Shown here: positions 6,946 to 14,991 of the stretch, piece by piece
Position numbering within the stretch: the stretch's first letter is position 1
Layout of the letters: every line of letters starts with the position of its first letter
Assembly: GCA_910578815.1 (NCBI GenBank)
Contig: CAJTSE010000014.1
Coordinates: 1-15,308 of the forward strand
DNA: 15,308 nucleotides
Direction of reading: 5' to 3'
Source: an uncultured Acetatifactor sp.
Lineage (GTDB): Bacteria > Bacillota > Clostridia > Lachnospirales > Lachnospiraceae
Notes under the pieces: generated by a model
Told to the model about the DNA's origin: nothing
Database searches by the model: none
Seen by the model: the letters and a program-made list of their open reading frames with translations, nothing else
Program-made: the position numbers and the translations under genes

Positions 6946-7028
6946 GTCCGTTCCAACCCCTACGTAACAATCCCGCCGCCTGACCATTCGCAGACACTGC
7001 CTGTTACGCCCTTTCTTCCATACTGATT

Positions 7029-7276
7029 GTAACAGTTCAGACACCCGTAATCAAGTAACAGAAGACAGACGGCCGTTGTTCTCAATGAGGACTATGCAAA
7101 GAGTGCTTCGCACTCTTGTGAGATTTGCTTCGCAAACTCATGAATGCTTGTTAGAACGAAAGCAAGCGTACTGTGCTTGCTTAGGTACCGCTACGTCAAG
7201 CCTCAAGCGAAAGCGTGTCCGAATGAGAATGATGGCAGTCTGTCACCGTCTGGCTGTGGGTGTCTGAACTGTTACT
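7029..7276. mobile_element. MITE-like element with 18-bp perfect terminal inverted repeats
   Basis: GTAACAGTTCAGACACCC at 7029-7046 is repeated exactly, inverted, at 7259-7276. Similarity continues inward imperfectly, including ACAGACNGCC and a TTCTCANT word on both sides, so the ends form roughly 60-bp imperfect arms. The 248-bp interior holds several small hairpins with TTC-type loops, such as AGAGTGC/GCACTCT at about 7100-7116. There is no credible coding sequence. The size, symmetry and intergenic position fit a non-autonomous miniature element. No convincing target-site duplication is visible at the edges. It lies between deoC and the aminopeptidase gene, 13 bp after the deoC stop, and could act as a processing or termination hairpin for the deoC transcript. 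Confidence 0.75.
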
Positions 7277-7289
7277 AATAATATCCAGA

Positions 7290-7946
7290 TCACAGCTTTG
7301 ATGAATCTAAAATCTCTTTGCATCTTGAGGTTCCTACCCGGTCACAGCCAAGCTCCAGAAACATTTCCAGGTCTTTCGCCGTGGAAATACCTCCTGCCGC
7401 CTTGATTTTCACTCCGGCCCCAATATGCTTTTTAAAAAGCTCCACGTCCTCTCTGGTGGCACCGCCGGTGCCGAAGCCGGTGGAGGTCTTAATATAATCC
7501 GCCCCCGCATTGGTCACTGCCTTGCACATGGCGATTTTTTCTTCTTCCGTCAAATAACAGGTTTCTATAATCACCTTCAATATATGGCTGCCGCACTGTT
7601 TTTTTATGGTTCTAATTTCATCTTCAACCTTATTGTATAGGCCGTTCTTCACGTCACCGATATTGACCACCATGTCAATCTCATTACAGCCATCTTCCAA
7701 AGCCTTTCTCACCTCTGCTGCCTTGGCCTCCGTCACGCTATAACCTAAAGGAAAGCCCACAACGGTGCAGATATTTACTCGGTCCTTGTAGGTGTCGTGT
7801 ATCCTTCTTATGTATGCCGGCGGAACACAGACACTGGCCGTTCCATATTCTATCGCCTCTTCACACAGACGCGCAATATCTTCCCATGCAGCAAAGGCCT
7901 TCAACTGCGTGTGATCCACATATTTGAGCATTTCCTGTATTGTCAT
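7290..7946 (-). CDS. deoC: Deoxyribose-phosphate aldolase
   Basis: 218 residues, normal for the class I aldolase that splits 2-deoxyribose 5-phosphate into acetaldehyde and glyceraldehyde 3-phosphate in deoxynucleoside catabolism. The Schiff-base lysine is Lys153 in YIKTSTGFGTGGAT. The second active-site lysine is Lys182 in VKIKAAGG, and the catalytic aspartate is probably Asp91 in EIDMVVNIG. The TIM-barrel order is intact. The ATG at 7946 is chosen because GGAGG lies four bases upstream; an ATG at 7967 would add seven residues but has no ribosome site. No other deo gene is adjacent. A clear promoter was not found in the 219 bp upstream, and the MITE-like element begins 13 bp beyond the stop. 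Confidence 0.96.
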   Translation of the reverse strand: MTIQEMLKYVDHTQLKAFAAWEDIARLCEEAIEYGTASVCVPPAYIRRIHDTYKDRVNICTVVGFPLGYSVTEAKAAEVRKALEDGCNEIDMVVNIGDVKNGLYNKVEDEIRTIKKQCGSHILKVIIETCYLTEEEKIAMCKAVTNAGADYIKTSTGFGTGGATREDVELFKKHIGAGVKIKAAGGISTAKDLEMFLELGCDRVGTSRCKEILDSSKL

Positions 7947-8032
7947 ACTACCTCCAAAATCCTGCATGTCGCAGCTTTACTGCTTATTTTCTGTTCAAGA
8001 ACCATTGGGATTTTCATTCCCGCACATCAGTG

Positions 8033-8055
8033 CGGCGGAGCATTACGCTCCGCCG
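8033..8055. repeat. Palindrome with GGAGCATTA loop between pckA and deoC
   Basis: CGGCGGAG (8033-8040) pairs with CTCCGCCG (8048-8055), extended by one C-G pair inside. Small flanking hairpins include GCAC/GTGC (8022-8033). The arm-loop junction GGAGCATTA is shared with the palindrome at 3363-3390. No T run follows on the minus strand, so it is a poor terminator for pckA. The rest of 7947-8165 contains no recognisable gene or promoter. Confidence 0.6.
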
Positions 8056-8165
8056 TATTGTCTGCTGTCATATGCTGTTTTCTGCTGCGGCCGCCCTTCA
8101 GGGAACAAACGCAGCCAGGGACACAACCTTCATTCCCTGCAACAAACCTGCCAGCTCACGCTGCT

Positions 8166-9770
8166 TCAGGCCTTGGGACCTGCCTCAACAAGTGCTTTGC
8201 CAGCATCATTCCCCTCATACTTTGCAAAGTTCTTAACGAATCTGCCAGCCAGATCATTTGCCTTGGTTTCCCAGTCTGCCACGTTTGCATAAGTGTCACG
8301 AGGATCCAGAATACCGGTATCTACGCCGGTAAGCTCGGTGGGAATCTCAAAATCAAAAATCGGTAGCTTCTTGGTGGGCGCATTATTGATGGCACCGCTT
8401 AAAATAGCGTCGATGATACCACGGGTATCCTTGATGGAGATACGCTTGCCCGTGCCGTTCCAGCCGGTATTTACAAGATACGCCTTAGCGCCGCTCTTCT
8501 GCATTCTCTTCACCAGCTCTTCCGCATATTTGGTAGGATGCAGCTCCAAAAATGCCTGACCAAAGCAGGCGGAGAAGGTAGGCGTAGGCTCGGTAATTCC
8601 ACGCTCCGTACCTGCCAGTTTAGCCGTAAAACCGGACAGGAAATAATACTGGGTCTGCTCAGGCGTCAGAATGGACACGGGAGGCAGTACGCCGAACGCA
8701 TCTGCGGAAAGGAATATCACGTTCTTTGCCGCCGGTGCGGAAGAAACGGGACGTACAATATTCTGAATATGATTGATCGGATAAGAAACACGGGTATTCT
8801 CCGTTACGCTCTTATCATTAAAATCAATCTTGCCTGCCGCATCAACGGTAACGTTCTCCAGCAGAGCGTCACGCTTAATGGCATTGTAAATGTCAGGCTC
8901 GGAATCCTTGTCCAGATTGATTACCTTTGCATAACAGCCGCCCTCAAAGTTAAATACGCCGTTATCGTCCCAGCCGTGCTCGTCGTCGCCGATCAACAGT
9001 CTCTTAGGATCGGTAGAAAGGGTGGTCTTTCCGGTTCCGGAAAGTCCGAAAAAGATAGCGGTATTCTCACCATTCATATCCGTATTTGCAGAGCAGTGCA
9101 TGGAAGCAATGCCCTTCAGGGGCAGATAGTAATTCATCATGGAGAACATGCCCTTCTTCATCTCTCCACCGTACCAGGTATTGATGATAACCTGCTCGCG
9201 GCTGGTAATATTGAAAGCTACGCATGTCTCGGAATTTAAATTCAGCTCCTGATAATTGTCAACCTTTGCCTTGGAAGCGTTATAAACAACGAAATCCGGC
9301 TCAAAGCTCTCCAGCTCTTCATCCGTAGGCTGGATAAACATATTCTTGATAAAGTGAGCCTGCCATGCAACCTCCATGATAAAGCGAACTGCCATACGGG
9401 TATCCTTGTTGGCACCGCAGAAAGCATCTACAACAAACAGTCTCTTATCGCAAAGCTCCCTCTTTGCAATTTCCTTCACCTTTGCCCAAGTATCCTCCGA
9501 CATGGGATGATTGTCGTTCTTGTACTCATCGGAAGTCCACCAGACAGTGCCCTTGGAATTCTCATCCATAACGATGTACTTATCTTTCGGAGAACGTCCT
9601 GTATAGATACCGGTCATAACGTTCACCGCGCCAAGCTCTGTCACCTGGCCCTTCTCAAAGCCTTCCAGGCCGGGCTTTGTCTCTTCCTCGAACAACATTT
9701 CGAAAGAAGGATTGTGTACGACTTCCTTAACTCCAGTAATGCCGTACTTGCTCAAATCGATCACTGCCAT
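8166..9770 (-). CDS. pckA: Phosphoenolpyruvate carboxykinase (ATP)
   Basis: 534 residues, the usual length of ATP-type PEP carboxykinase. It interconverts oxaloacetate + ATP with PEP + CO2 + ADP in the cytoplasm; in anaerobes it may run in either direction. Signature segments are in order: GIYTGRSPKDKY (54-65) with the substrate-binding Arg, YGGEMKKG (200-207) with the metal-binding Lys, MHCSAN (224-229) with the metal-binding His, P-loop GLSGTGKTT (242-250), and LIGDDEHGWDDNGVFNFEGG (259-278) with the metal-binding aspartates. The ATG start is supported by AGAGG about nine bases upstream. It has its own promoter just behind thrC, and the two genes show no terminator between them. No obvious terminator follows. 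Confidence 0.97.
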   Translation of the reverse strand: MAVIDLSKYGITGVKEVVHNPSFEMLFEEETKPGLEGFEKGQVTELGAVNVMTGIYTGRSPKDKYIVMDENSKGTVWWTSDEYKNDNHPMSEDTWAKVKEIAKRELCDKRLFVVDAFCGANKDTRMAVRFIMEVAWQAHFIKNMFIQPTDEELESFEPDFVVYNASKAKVDNYQELNLNSETCVAFNITSREQVIINTWYGGEMKKGMFSMMNYYLPLKGIASMHCSANTDMNGENTAIFFGLSGTGKTTLSTDPKRLLIGDDEHGWDDNGVFNFEGGCYAKVINLDKDSEPDIYNAIKRDALLENVTVDAAGKIDFNDKSVTENTRVSYPINHIQNIVRPVSSAPAAKNVIFLSADAFGVLPPVSILTPEQTQYYFLSGFTAKLAGTERGITEPTPTFSACFGQAFLELHPTKYAEELVKRMQKSGAKAYLVNTGWNGTGKRISIKDTRGIIDAILSGAINNAPTKKLPIFDFEIPTELTGVDTGILDPRDTYANVADWETKANDLAGRFVKNFAKYEGNDAGKALVEAGPKA

Positions 9771-9827
9771 ATCTTTTACCTCTCTTCCATGATTCTGATT
9801 GTAAATTAAAAAAATTTACTGCTTATA

Positions 9828-9856
9828 ATTCTAACATGAATTTGTATATCCGTAAA
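9828..9856 (-). promoter_or_regulatory. pckA promoter
   Basis: Minus strand: -35 TTTACG (9851-9856), a 17-bp spacer and -10 TAGAAT (9828-9833) preceded by TGT, an extended -10. The start is expected near 9821, giving a leader of about 50 nt. An AT-only-core palindrome (GTAAATT/AATTTAC, 9801-9819) lies in the leader and could form a weak hairpin at its 5' end. Confidence 0.78.
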
Positions 9857-9872
9857 GTGTTCTTTCTCAGGA

Positions 9873-11357
9873 TTATGCCAGAAATTCCAGCACAATATCT
9901 TTCATGTGTTCCGTCTCGCACTGTTTATCATGCAGCACCGGCGCAGTCCTGATTTCTTCGATGGCGGGCGGCACCGGAACATTGGAAAGCCGGGAAAGCT
10001 CATCCACCAGCTCAAAATCACTCATGGAATCATATTCTGCATTTATGGCGTTCATAACACTTCTTGTAAATTTAAAGGGACTTGCCGTAGATGCAATGAC
10101 CGTCTTTGTCTTATCTCCTGTCTCCTTTACGTACTTTTGGTATACCGCACTGGCTACGGCAGTATGTGTATCTATTACATAGCCGCAAGCATCATAAAGC
10201 CGCCTGATTTCTTCGAAGGTTTCCGATTCACCCGCATATGCGCCGTAAAAATCCGTCAGAGCTTCCTTCATTTCCGCTGTGATGGCATATTTCCCTTCTT
10301 TGGTAAGTGCGTTCATCATCTCCTGGTTTATGTCCGCGTCATTCCCTGCAATCCGGTAAATTAATCGTTCCAGATTGCTGGAAATTAAAATATCCATGGA
10401 AGGCGAGCTGGTCAGTACAAACTCTCTGTTTCTGTCATATGTACCCGTACTGAAAAAATCGTACAGCACCTTGTTTTCATTGGAAGCACAGATCAGTCTG
10501 CTAATGGGAAGCCCCATGTTTTTTGCGTAAAATGCAGCCAGAATATTTCCAAAATTCCCTGTGGGCACAGTTACATTGATTTTCTCTCCTGCCCTGATCT
10601 TCCCCTCTTTTAACAGAGCTGCATAGGCATACACATAATAACAGATTTGAGGAACCAGTCTGCCGATATTGATGGAATTTGCGGAAGAAAACTGAAACCC
10701 CCTGCCGTCCAGCTCCTTTGCCAGCTCCTTGTCGGAAAAAATCTTTTTTACTCCTGTCTGGGCATCATCAAAATTGCCGTGAATGCCCACCACCAGCGTA
10801 TTGCCGCCCTTCTGGGTCACCATCTGCTTTTCCTGGATGGGGCTGACACCATTCTTGGGATAAAACACAATGATCCTTGTCCCCTTCACGTCCGCAAAAC
10901 CTGCCAGCGCCGCTTTTCCCGTATCCCCGGAGGTAGCCGTCAAAATAACGATCTCATTTTCAATGTGATTCTTTCTGGCAGATGCAATCATCAGATGAGG
11001 CAGAATGGACAAAGCCATATCCTTAAAAGCAATGGTTGCACCGTGAAACAGTTCCAGATAGTATGCCCCCTCCGCTTCAACCAGCGGCGCTATGGTCTCG
11101 GTATCAAATTTTGAATCATAGGCCTTATTGATACAGTCCTTTAGCTCTTCCTCCGTAAAATCCGTAAGGAACAGCTTCATGACCTCATACGCCACCTGGC
11201 GATAGTCCATCTGGGACAGTTCCTCCAGGCTTTTATCCAAGGCTGGAATATGATCGGGTACAAACAGACCTCCGTCCTCCGCCAGACCCTTCAATATAGC
11301 CTCCGAAGCCTTTACGGGAGTGCTTTTGCTTCTTGTACTGCTGTATAATACGTCCAT
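9873..11357 (-). CDS. thrC: Threonine synthase
   Basis: 494 residues, PLP-dependent enzyme converting O-phosphohomoserine to threonine and phosphate, the last step of threonine synthesis. Seen: N-terminal MDVLYSSTRS, typical of the long bacterial class; the PLP lysine Lys112 in IAFKDMALS; the phosphate-binding loop SGDTGKAALAGF (143-154); and a TVPTGNFGN motif later in the fold. The start at ATG 11357 is chosen because AAGGAG (11364-11369) lies six bases upstream; the open frame extends 18 codons further to 11411 without a ribosome site. No other threonine pathway gene (hom, thrB) is adjacent. The stop lies 17 bp from the pckA -35 box. A weak promoter candidate lies upstream. Confidence 0.96.
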   Translation of the reverse strand: MDVLYSSTRSKSTPVKASEAILKGLAEDGGLFVPDHIPALDKSLEELSQMDYRQVAYEVMKLFLTDFTEEELKDCINKAYDSKFDTETIAPLVEAEGAYYLELFHGATIAFKDMALSILPHLMIASARKNHIENEIVILTATSGDTGKAALAGFADVKGTRIIVFYPKNGVSPIQEKQMVTQKGGNTLVVGIHGNFDDAQTGVKKIFSDKELAKELDGRGFQFSSANSINIGRLVPQICYYVYAYAALLKEGKIRAGEKINVTVPTGNFGNILAAFYAKNMGLPISRLICASNENKVLYDFFSTGTYDRNREFVLTSSPSMDILISSNLERLIYRIAGNDADINQEMMNALTKEGKYAITAEMKEALTDFYGAYAGESETFEEIRRLYDACGYVIDTHTAVASAVYQKYVKETGDKTKTVIASTASPFKFTRSVMNAINAEYDSMSDFELVDELSRLSNVPVPPAIEEIRTAPVLHDKQCETEHMKDIVLEFLA

Positions 11358-11390
11358 CTTTTTCTCCTTAAATTTTTCATTCAGTAGTTC

Positions 11391-11417
11391 ATTATAAAAT
11401 ATTCCCCTCACCGTCAG
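11391..11417 (-). promoter_or_regulatory. Possible thrC promoter
   Basis: A perfect TATAAT on the minus strand (11391-11396) sits about 35 bases before the thrC start. The best -35 candidate, CTGACG (11412-11417, 4 of 6), gives only a 15-bp spacer, so the call is weak. thrC may alternatively be transcribed from the telA operon, since no good terminator separates them. Confidence 0.4.
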
Positions 11418-11440
11418 ACCTTCTCGGCTATCTGCTTTCC

Positions 11441-12607
11441 TCAGCGTGAGGTACTAAGCTCCAGCAGCTTGTTACGCATATCACTTTCCAGCTTTTGCAG
11501 CTCCACCTCCGCGTTTCTTCTCTTTTCCCTGCCCTCCTGCTGAATCTTCAGCACCTCATCCAGGGTGCTGATCAGGGTCTGATTGGTGGTTTTTAACGTC
11601 TCAATATCCACAATCCCCCGTTCACTCTCTCTTGCAGTCTCCAGTGTAGCCACCTTCAGATTCTCGGCATTCTTCTTCAGCAGCTCGTTGGTCATATCAC
11701 TGACCTCCCGCTGAGCCCTGGCCGCATCCGTAGAATGGTCCAGACCGATGGCAATCACCATCTGGCTTTTCCACAAAGGGATCGTATTGACCAGCGTAGA
11801 CTGAATCTTATCACTCATCACTGTATCATTATTCTGTATCAGCCGAATCTGCGGTGCCATCTGCAAGGATACGGTTCTGGTCAGTTCCAGATCATGAATC
11901 TTCTTTTCAAAGCGGTTGCACATTTCCGCATAATCCCTTGCTGACTGCGTATCCTCTGGCAGGCTGCTTTGCTCCGCCTTGGCCACCAGCGCTGGCAGCT
12001 GCACCTCCTGTGCCTCCTTCAGTTTCTTCTTACCGGCGAGAATATACATTGATAGTTCTTTAAAATAGTTCAGATTCAGCTCGTACATTTTATCCAGCAT
12101 GGCTACATCCTTCAACAAAGTAACCTGATGGGTTTCCAAGGCACTGCTGATTTTATTTACATTTACTTCTGCCTTATCATACTTCGCTTTCATGTCCGCC
12201 AGCTGGTTCGCTTTCTTTTTGAACATTCCAAAAAAGCCCTTATTTTCATCCTCATCTTCAATGGATCTCAACTCGGAAACCACCCTGGTAAGCATCTCAC
12301 CCACCTCGCCCATGTCCTTAGTCCGAACATTTCCCAGCGCCGTCTCTGAAAAATCCGCAATCTTTTTCTGACATCCTGCACCGTATTGGAGTACCTGCTG
12401 CGTATTGGTAATATCAATCTGCGCGGCAAAATCATCAACCATTTTTTGCTCTTCCGGCGTAAGCCGCACAGTCATGTCTTCCCCTGAATCCGCAGCGTTA
12501 AGAGCCCTGCTCTCCGACGTTTCCGCCGGTGTCTGCGGCTTTATGTCAACTACCGGCTCAAAGGTAAGCGCAGGTGCTTCCTTTAACATTTCATCAAGAT
12601 CGTTCAT
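11441..12607 (-). CDS. TelA family toxic anion resistance protein
   Basis: 388 residues, typical of the TelA/KlaA family (named after tellurite resistance; widespread in Firmicutes without tellurite phenotypes and often linked to envelope or lantibiotic stress). The N-terminal 50 residues are acidic and Pro-rich. From about 55 onward the protein is almost entirely charged, heptad-rich helix, with a GFFGMFKKK segment (124-132) and a C-terminal coiled coil with many ETARESERG-type repeats. There is no signal or membrane segment, so it is cytoplasmic or peripheral. AAGGAGG lies about eight bases before the ATG. The gene starts 39 bases after the xpaC stop, a pairing common in Firmicutes, so the two probably form one operon. 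The exact function is not established. Confidence 0.93.
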   Translation of the reverse strand: MNDLDEMLKEAPALTFEPVVDIKPQTPAETSESRALNAADSGEDMTVRLTPEEQKMVDDFAAQIDITNTQQVLQYGAGCQKKIADFSETALGNVRTKDMGEVGEMLTRVVSELRSIEDEDENKGFFGMFKKKANQLADMKAKYDKAEVNVNKISSALETHQVTLLKDVAMLDKMYELNLNYFKELSMYILAGKKKLKEAQEVQLPALVAKAEQSSLPEDTQSARDYAEMCNRFEKKIHDLELTRTVSLQMAPQIRLIQNNDTVMSDKIQSTLVNTIPLWKSQMVIAIGLDHSTDAARAQREVSDMTNELLKKNAENLKVATLETARESERGIVDIETLKTTNQTLISTLDEVLKIQQEGREKRRNAEVELQKLESDMRNKLLELSTSR

Positions 12608-12646
12608 TTATGTATCCTCCTTAAAGTTAAGAAAACTTCTCTCCTG

Positions 12647-13957
12647 TTATCTGGGAACCTTTTCCGGCTCTTTTGTCTTTGCAAAAACACCCTGGCCTGC
12701 CAGCCCTTCCTTTACAAGCATGGTTGTAAGCACCTGGGCATCCGTAGTCACATCAAAAGCCGTATCCCTGTACATCCTGGCCAACAGCTCTTCAAAAGCG
12801 CAGTTAATGGTATCCAGCGTTTTTTCGATTTCCTGTTTTGCCTCTATGATCTCCTGGCTCTGGGCTTCCATCTCGTCAAATTCCTTATATGCCTCCACCA
12901 GCTTTAAGGTGGTAGGCAGGTAATAATTCATAAATTTTTTCATCTGATGCCGCTGCTCCCGGTGATCTTTCAAACCTTCAAAGATCTCCTTCAGCAGGTT
13001 TTCAAGGCGAAACAGTTTTGCCGAAATCTCTTCTCCCGGAATACTATCGTTCATATCACGCAGCTTTCGGATACATTCCTGGCCCTCTGTTATCATGGCA
13101 TTCAATTCCGCATCGGCGCTTTCCGTCCCTGAAACCGTCTTCGTTTCCGCACTGGCATTTCCCTTTTTTCGGACACTTAACTCACTGCGCAGCTCCTGGG
13201 CCTTCTGCTCTCTCTCCTGCAGCCTCCGCTGCTTCTCAAGATCCAGATATTCCCTGTAAATTTTGTCATCCAGCATCAGGCAGCTTTCCTGATTGTCCAG
13301 ATGTCCCTGTGGAAAATGGCCGGCCTCCAGCATCTTCCGAATCTCTTTTAAGACAAATTTAAATGGCTTATTGGTATAAAGGGCCAAATCACTCAGGTTG
13401 ATATAATGATTGTTTCCGGCCAGCTCCAAGTATTTCTGTGCCCGATCCAGACGCTTTTTTTGCCTGCAGCCTACACCAGTCATTATTAAGAATACCAACA
13501 GGACCAGGGACAGCACGAAAAAGGTGACCCACCAGCCGCCTCCGTTACTGATTCCAAGTCCTAAAAAAACCGCCGACAGAATTCCCATAATACCAGTTCC
13601 AATGCCGCCGAACACTTTATAAAGCACACTGGATATGCGTCCGACCTTCCGAAAAGGGGCCCGTTGCATGGCTGCCTGAGCTTCCCGAAACCGTTGTTCC
13701 TGCTGCTGCTCTTCCTGTGCCCTTTTGCGCTCTCTTGTAGCGTTTTCCCATTTTAACGTCTGGTTTTCTCCTACAATGCCGGAAACGGCTTGTCCTACCT
13801 TCGAGGTCACACCCTTCACAGTATCTGTCACCGTATCTACTACAACGTCTCCCAGATCCTTGAAATCGCCTGTTGTCAAAGCAGCCTCAACAGCATCCCG
13901 GATTTCCTTCCCAATGCTATTCCATGACTTGTTATTGTCCATTTCTTCGTCCCTCAT
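12647..13957 (-). CDS. XpaC-like membrane protein (5-bromo-4-chloroindolyl phosphate hydrolysis family)
   Basis: 436 residues, partner of TelA. From the N-terminus: a predicted amphipathic region (20-64); a Gln/Glu/Arg-rich coiled coil (74-98); two membrane segments (about 113-136 and 142-163); a winged-helix-like stretch YINLSDLALYTNK...EAGHFPQG (185-218); a charged helix (238-265); and a C-terminal helical XpaC domain (about 285-400). The family name comes from a historical X-phos hydrolysis phenotype and does not mean a proven phosphatase; I see no phosphatase motif. The start at 13957 follows AGGAGG by 11 bases; an alternative ATG at 13942 follows GAGGG by eight bases and would remove five residues. 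The AGGAGG lies inside one copy of a 35-bp direct repeat. The gene is probably cotranscribed with telA. Confidence 0.87.
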   Translation of the reverse strand: MRDEEMDNNKSWNSIGKEIRDAVEAALTTGDFKDLGDVVVDTVTDTVKGVTSKVGQAVSGIVGENQTLKWENATRERKRAQEEQQQEQRFREAQAAMQRAPFRKVGRISSVLYKVFGGIGTGIMGILSAVFLGLGISNGGGWWVTFFVLSLVLLVFLIMTGVGCRQKKRLDRAQKYLELAGNNHYINLSDLALYTNKPFKFVLKEIRKMLEAGHFPQGHLDNQESCLMLDDKIYREYLDLEKQRRLQEREQKAQELRSELSVRKKGNASAETKTVSGTESADAELNAMITEGQECIRKLRDMNDSIPGEEISAKLFRLENLLKEIFEGLKDHREQRHQMKKFMNYYLPTTLKLVEAYKEFDEMEAQSQEIIEAKQEIEKTLDTINCAFEELLARMYRDTAFDVTTDAQVLTTMLVKEGLAGQGVFAKTKEPEKVPR

Positions 13958-14065
13958 CCATTGGGCCGCCTCCTGCCCCGAATAAGGTCATTTTTATCCT
14001 TTAAATGCTTAGCATTTTCAGGATGGATGGCCATTCGGCCGCTTCCTGACCCGAATAAGGTCATT
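13958..14065. repeat. 35-bp direct repeat in the xpaC leader
   Basis: The segment 13958-13992 recurs at 14031-14065 with three mismatches, a 73-bp period. The inner copy holds the AGGAGG ribosome site of xpaC; the outer copy has AGGAAG in its place. Because 73 is not a multiple of three, the two copies fall in different reading frames, which argues against a coding origin. The remainder of 13993-14107 shows no other clear signal. Confidence 0.85.
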
Positions 14066-14107
14066 ATCCCATAAATCTCCCCCCATGGCAAGTATTTTTC
14101 TTGCGGT

Positions 14108-14755
14108 TTATTTATAGAACTCATGCCCGCCATGGCGGAACAAAAAGGTGAGTTTTTCGTCAAACCACCTCATCTTTTTGCTGCTGGCATACTTTCTTGC
14201 CGCAAAATACAATGCTCCCTGAGAAATATCCTCTCCTGCAAGCGCCCGCTCCACTGCCGCTACAGTCTCTTCGCTGACCTCCACGGTATGTATCCTGCCG
14301 CTGGCCACCGGCGAAAACTGGGTAACTCCCTTTGACTGCTGAAAGACCACCTCCGTAACAGTATCCGGAAAGCTGTCGCTGTCCACACGGTTCAATACCA
14401 CATTTGCCACTAACAGTTTTCCGTCCTCATCCTCGTTACCGGCCTCTGCCTCTACAATCCGCTGCAGTACCTCCAGCTCATCCTCTTCCAGAAAACGGTA
14501 ACTCTTGTGCTCCATCAAACTGTATCTGACCACACGCTGTCCAGATGCAGTCATATCTGCAATTCCGATTCCTCCGCTGCTATTCGCTTCTGGCCGCTCC
14601 GGAAATAAATCGTTTTCCGCTTCCAAATCCTCCAGCTTCAGCATCAGCGCCGATTCGGCTTTCGGTGCTGCATGCTCGATCTCCCATACACAGACGCCGC
14701 CCATTAATATAATCAGATTACAAAGCAGCAACAGGCTTAACGCTTTTTTATACAT
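14108..14755 (-). CDS. SleB-family cell wall / spore cortex hydrolase
   Basis: 215 residues. A membrane or signal segment (about 5-25) is followed by an acidic, low-complexity spacer (30-85) and a C-terminal Hydrolase_2 (SleB/CwlJ) domain from about 91 to 215. The LQRIVEAEAGNEDEDGKLLVANVVLNRV block (97-124) carries the EAxxE motif, with Glu104 the probable catalytic acid. GVTQFSPV (143-150) and ALYFAARKYASSKKMRWF (181-198) follow, and the protein ends HGGHEFYK. The family cleaves spore cortex or vegetative peptidoglycan as lytic transglycosylases; this protein lacks the N-terminal peptidoglycan-binding domain of classical SleB, so a vegetative role is possible. The ribosome site is weak (AGGACAGGA some 12-17 bases upstream). 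The stop is 150 bp before xpaC, and co-transcription is uncertain. Confidence 0.9.
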   Translation of the reverse strand: MYKKALSLLLLCNLIILMGGVCVWEIEHAAPKAESALMLKLEDLEAENDLFPERPEANSSGGIGIADMTASGQRVVRYSLMEHKSYRFLEEDELEVLQRIVEAEAGNEDEDGKLLVANVVLNRVDSDSFPDTVTEVVFQQSKGVTQFSPVASGRIHTVEVSEETVAAVERALAGEDISQGALYFAARKYASSKKMRWFDEKLTFLFRHGGHEFYK

Positions 14756-14831
14756 AGATCCGCATGTCCTGTCCTTTCACAAAAACTATCGGACCTCTGC
14801 CTTGTCCGACATATCAATATATATGAAAGTA

Positions 14832-14861
14832 TTGCCTGTTATATGACTTAAATGATATAAT
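14832..14861 (+). promoter_or_regulatory. Promoter-like sequence reading into the hairpin and repeat array
   Basis: Plus strand: -35 TTGCCT (14832-14837, 4 of 6), an 18-bp spacer and a perfect -10 TATAAT (14856-14861) preceded by TGA, an extended -10. The start would be near 14868, so the transcript would immediately contain the long hairpin at 14886-14950 and then the tandem array. The gene it serves, if any, is beyond the right edge. The sequence is divergent from the SleB-like gene, whose own minus-strand promoter I could not identify with confidence. Confidence 0.6.
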
Positions 14862-14885
14862 GTCCACGAAAGCAATGAGCACTGC

Positions 14886-14950
14886 GGAAAAAATCAAACA
14901 TAAATTTTCGTCGTGCTTGCACGTAAGAAAAATTATGTTTGACTTTTTCC
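14886..14950. repeat. Long imperfect hairpin heading the tandem array; terminator-like
   Basis: GGAAAAA (14886-14892) pairs with TTTTTCC (14944-14950), TCAAACATAA (14894-14903) with TTATGTTTGA (14933-14942), and TTTTC (14905-14909) with GAAAA (14927-14931), interrupted only by single mismatches. The apex holds CGTGC-TT-GCACG (14912-14923). The T run on the 3' side makes it terminator-like on both strands. Downstream, 14951-14991 holds two more small hairpins, GGGCGAAGCCC and GGAAACC/GGTTTTCC, with GAACGAGGG between them. The architecture parallels that of element 1-192. Confidence 0.8.
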
Positions 14951-14991
14951 ATAGGGCGAAGCCCGTGAACGAGGGAAACCGAAGGTTTTCC

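Noticed and set aside
6946..7044. N-terminal extension of the aminopeptidase to the GTG at 7044
   Set aside because: The extension enters the terminal inverted repeat of the MITE-like element, has no ribosome site, and precedes the expected family N-terminus.
8538..9239. Plus-strand frame of 233 codons inside pckA
   Set aside because: It is the antisense shadow of a strongly conserved gene with full catalytic motifs on the other strand.
11438..11453. Terminator between telA and thrC
   Set aside because: CCTCA/TGAGG is only a 5-bp stem, lies at the telA stop and has no T run.
13954..14163. Minus-strand 69-codon frame overlapping the sleB and xpaC ends
   Set aside because: It overlaps the 3' end of the SleB gene, and the internal 73-bp direct repeat is out of frame with it. 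A shorter 36-codon version is mentioned as a possibility only.
14756..14850. Sporulation sigma-factor promoter for the SleB-like gene
   Set aside because: CATATATAT-like words are present on the minus strand, but the region is AT-rich enough for such matches by chance and the -35 match is poor.
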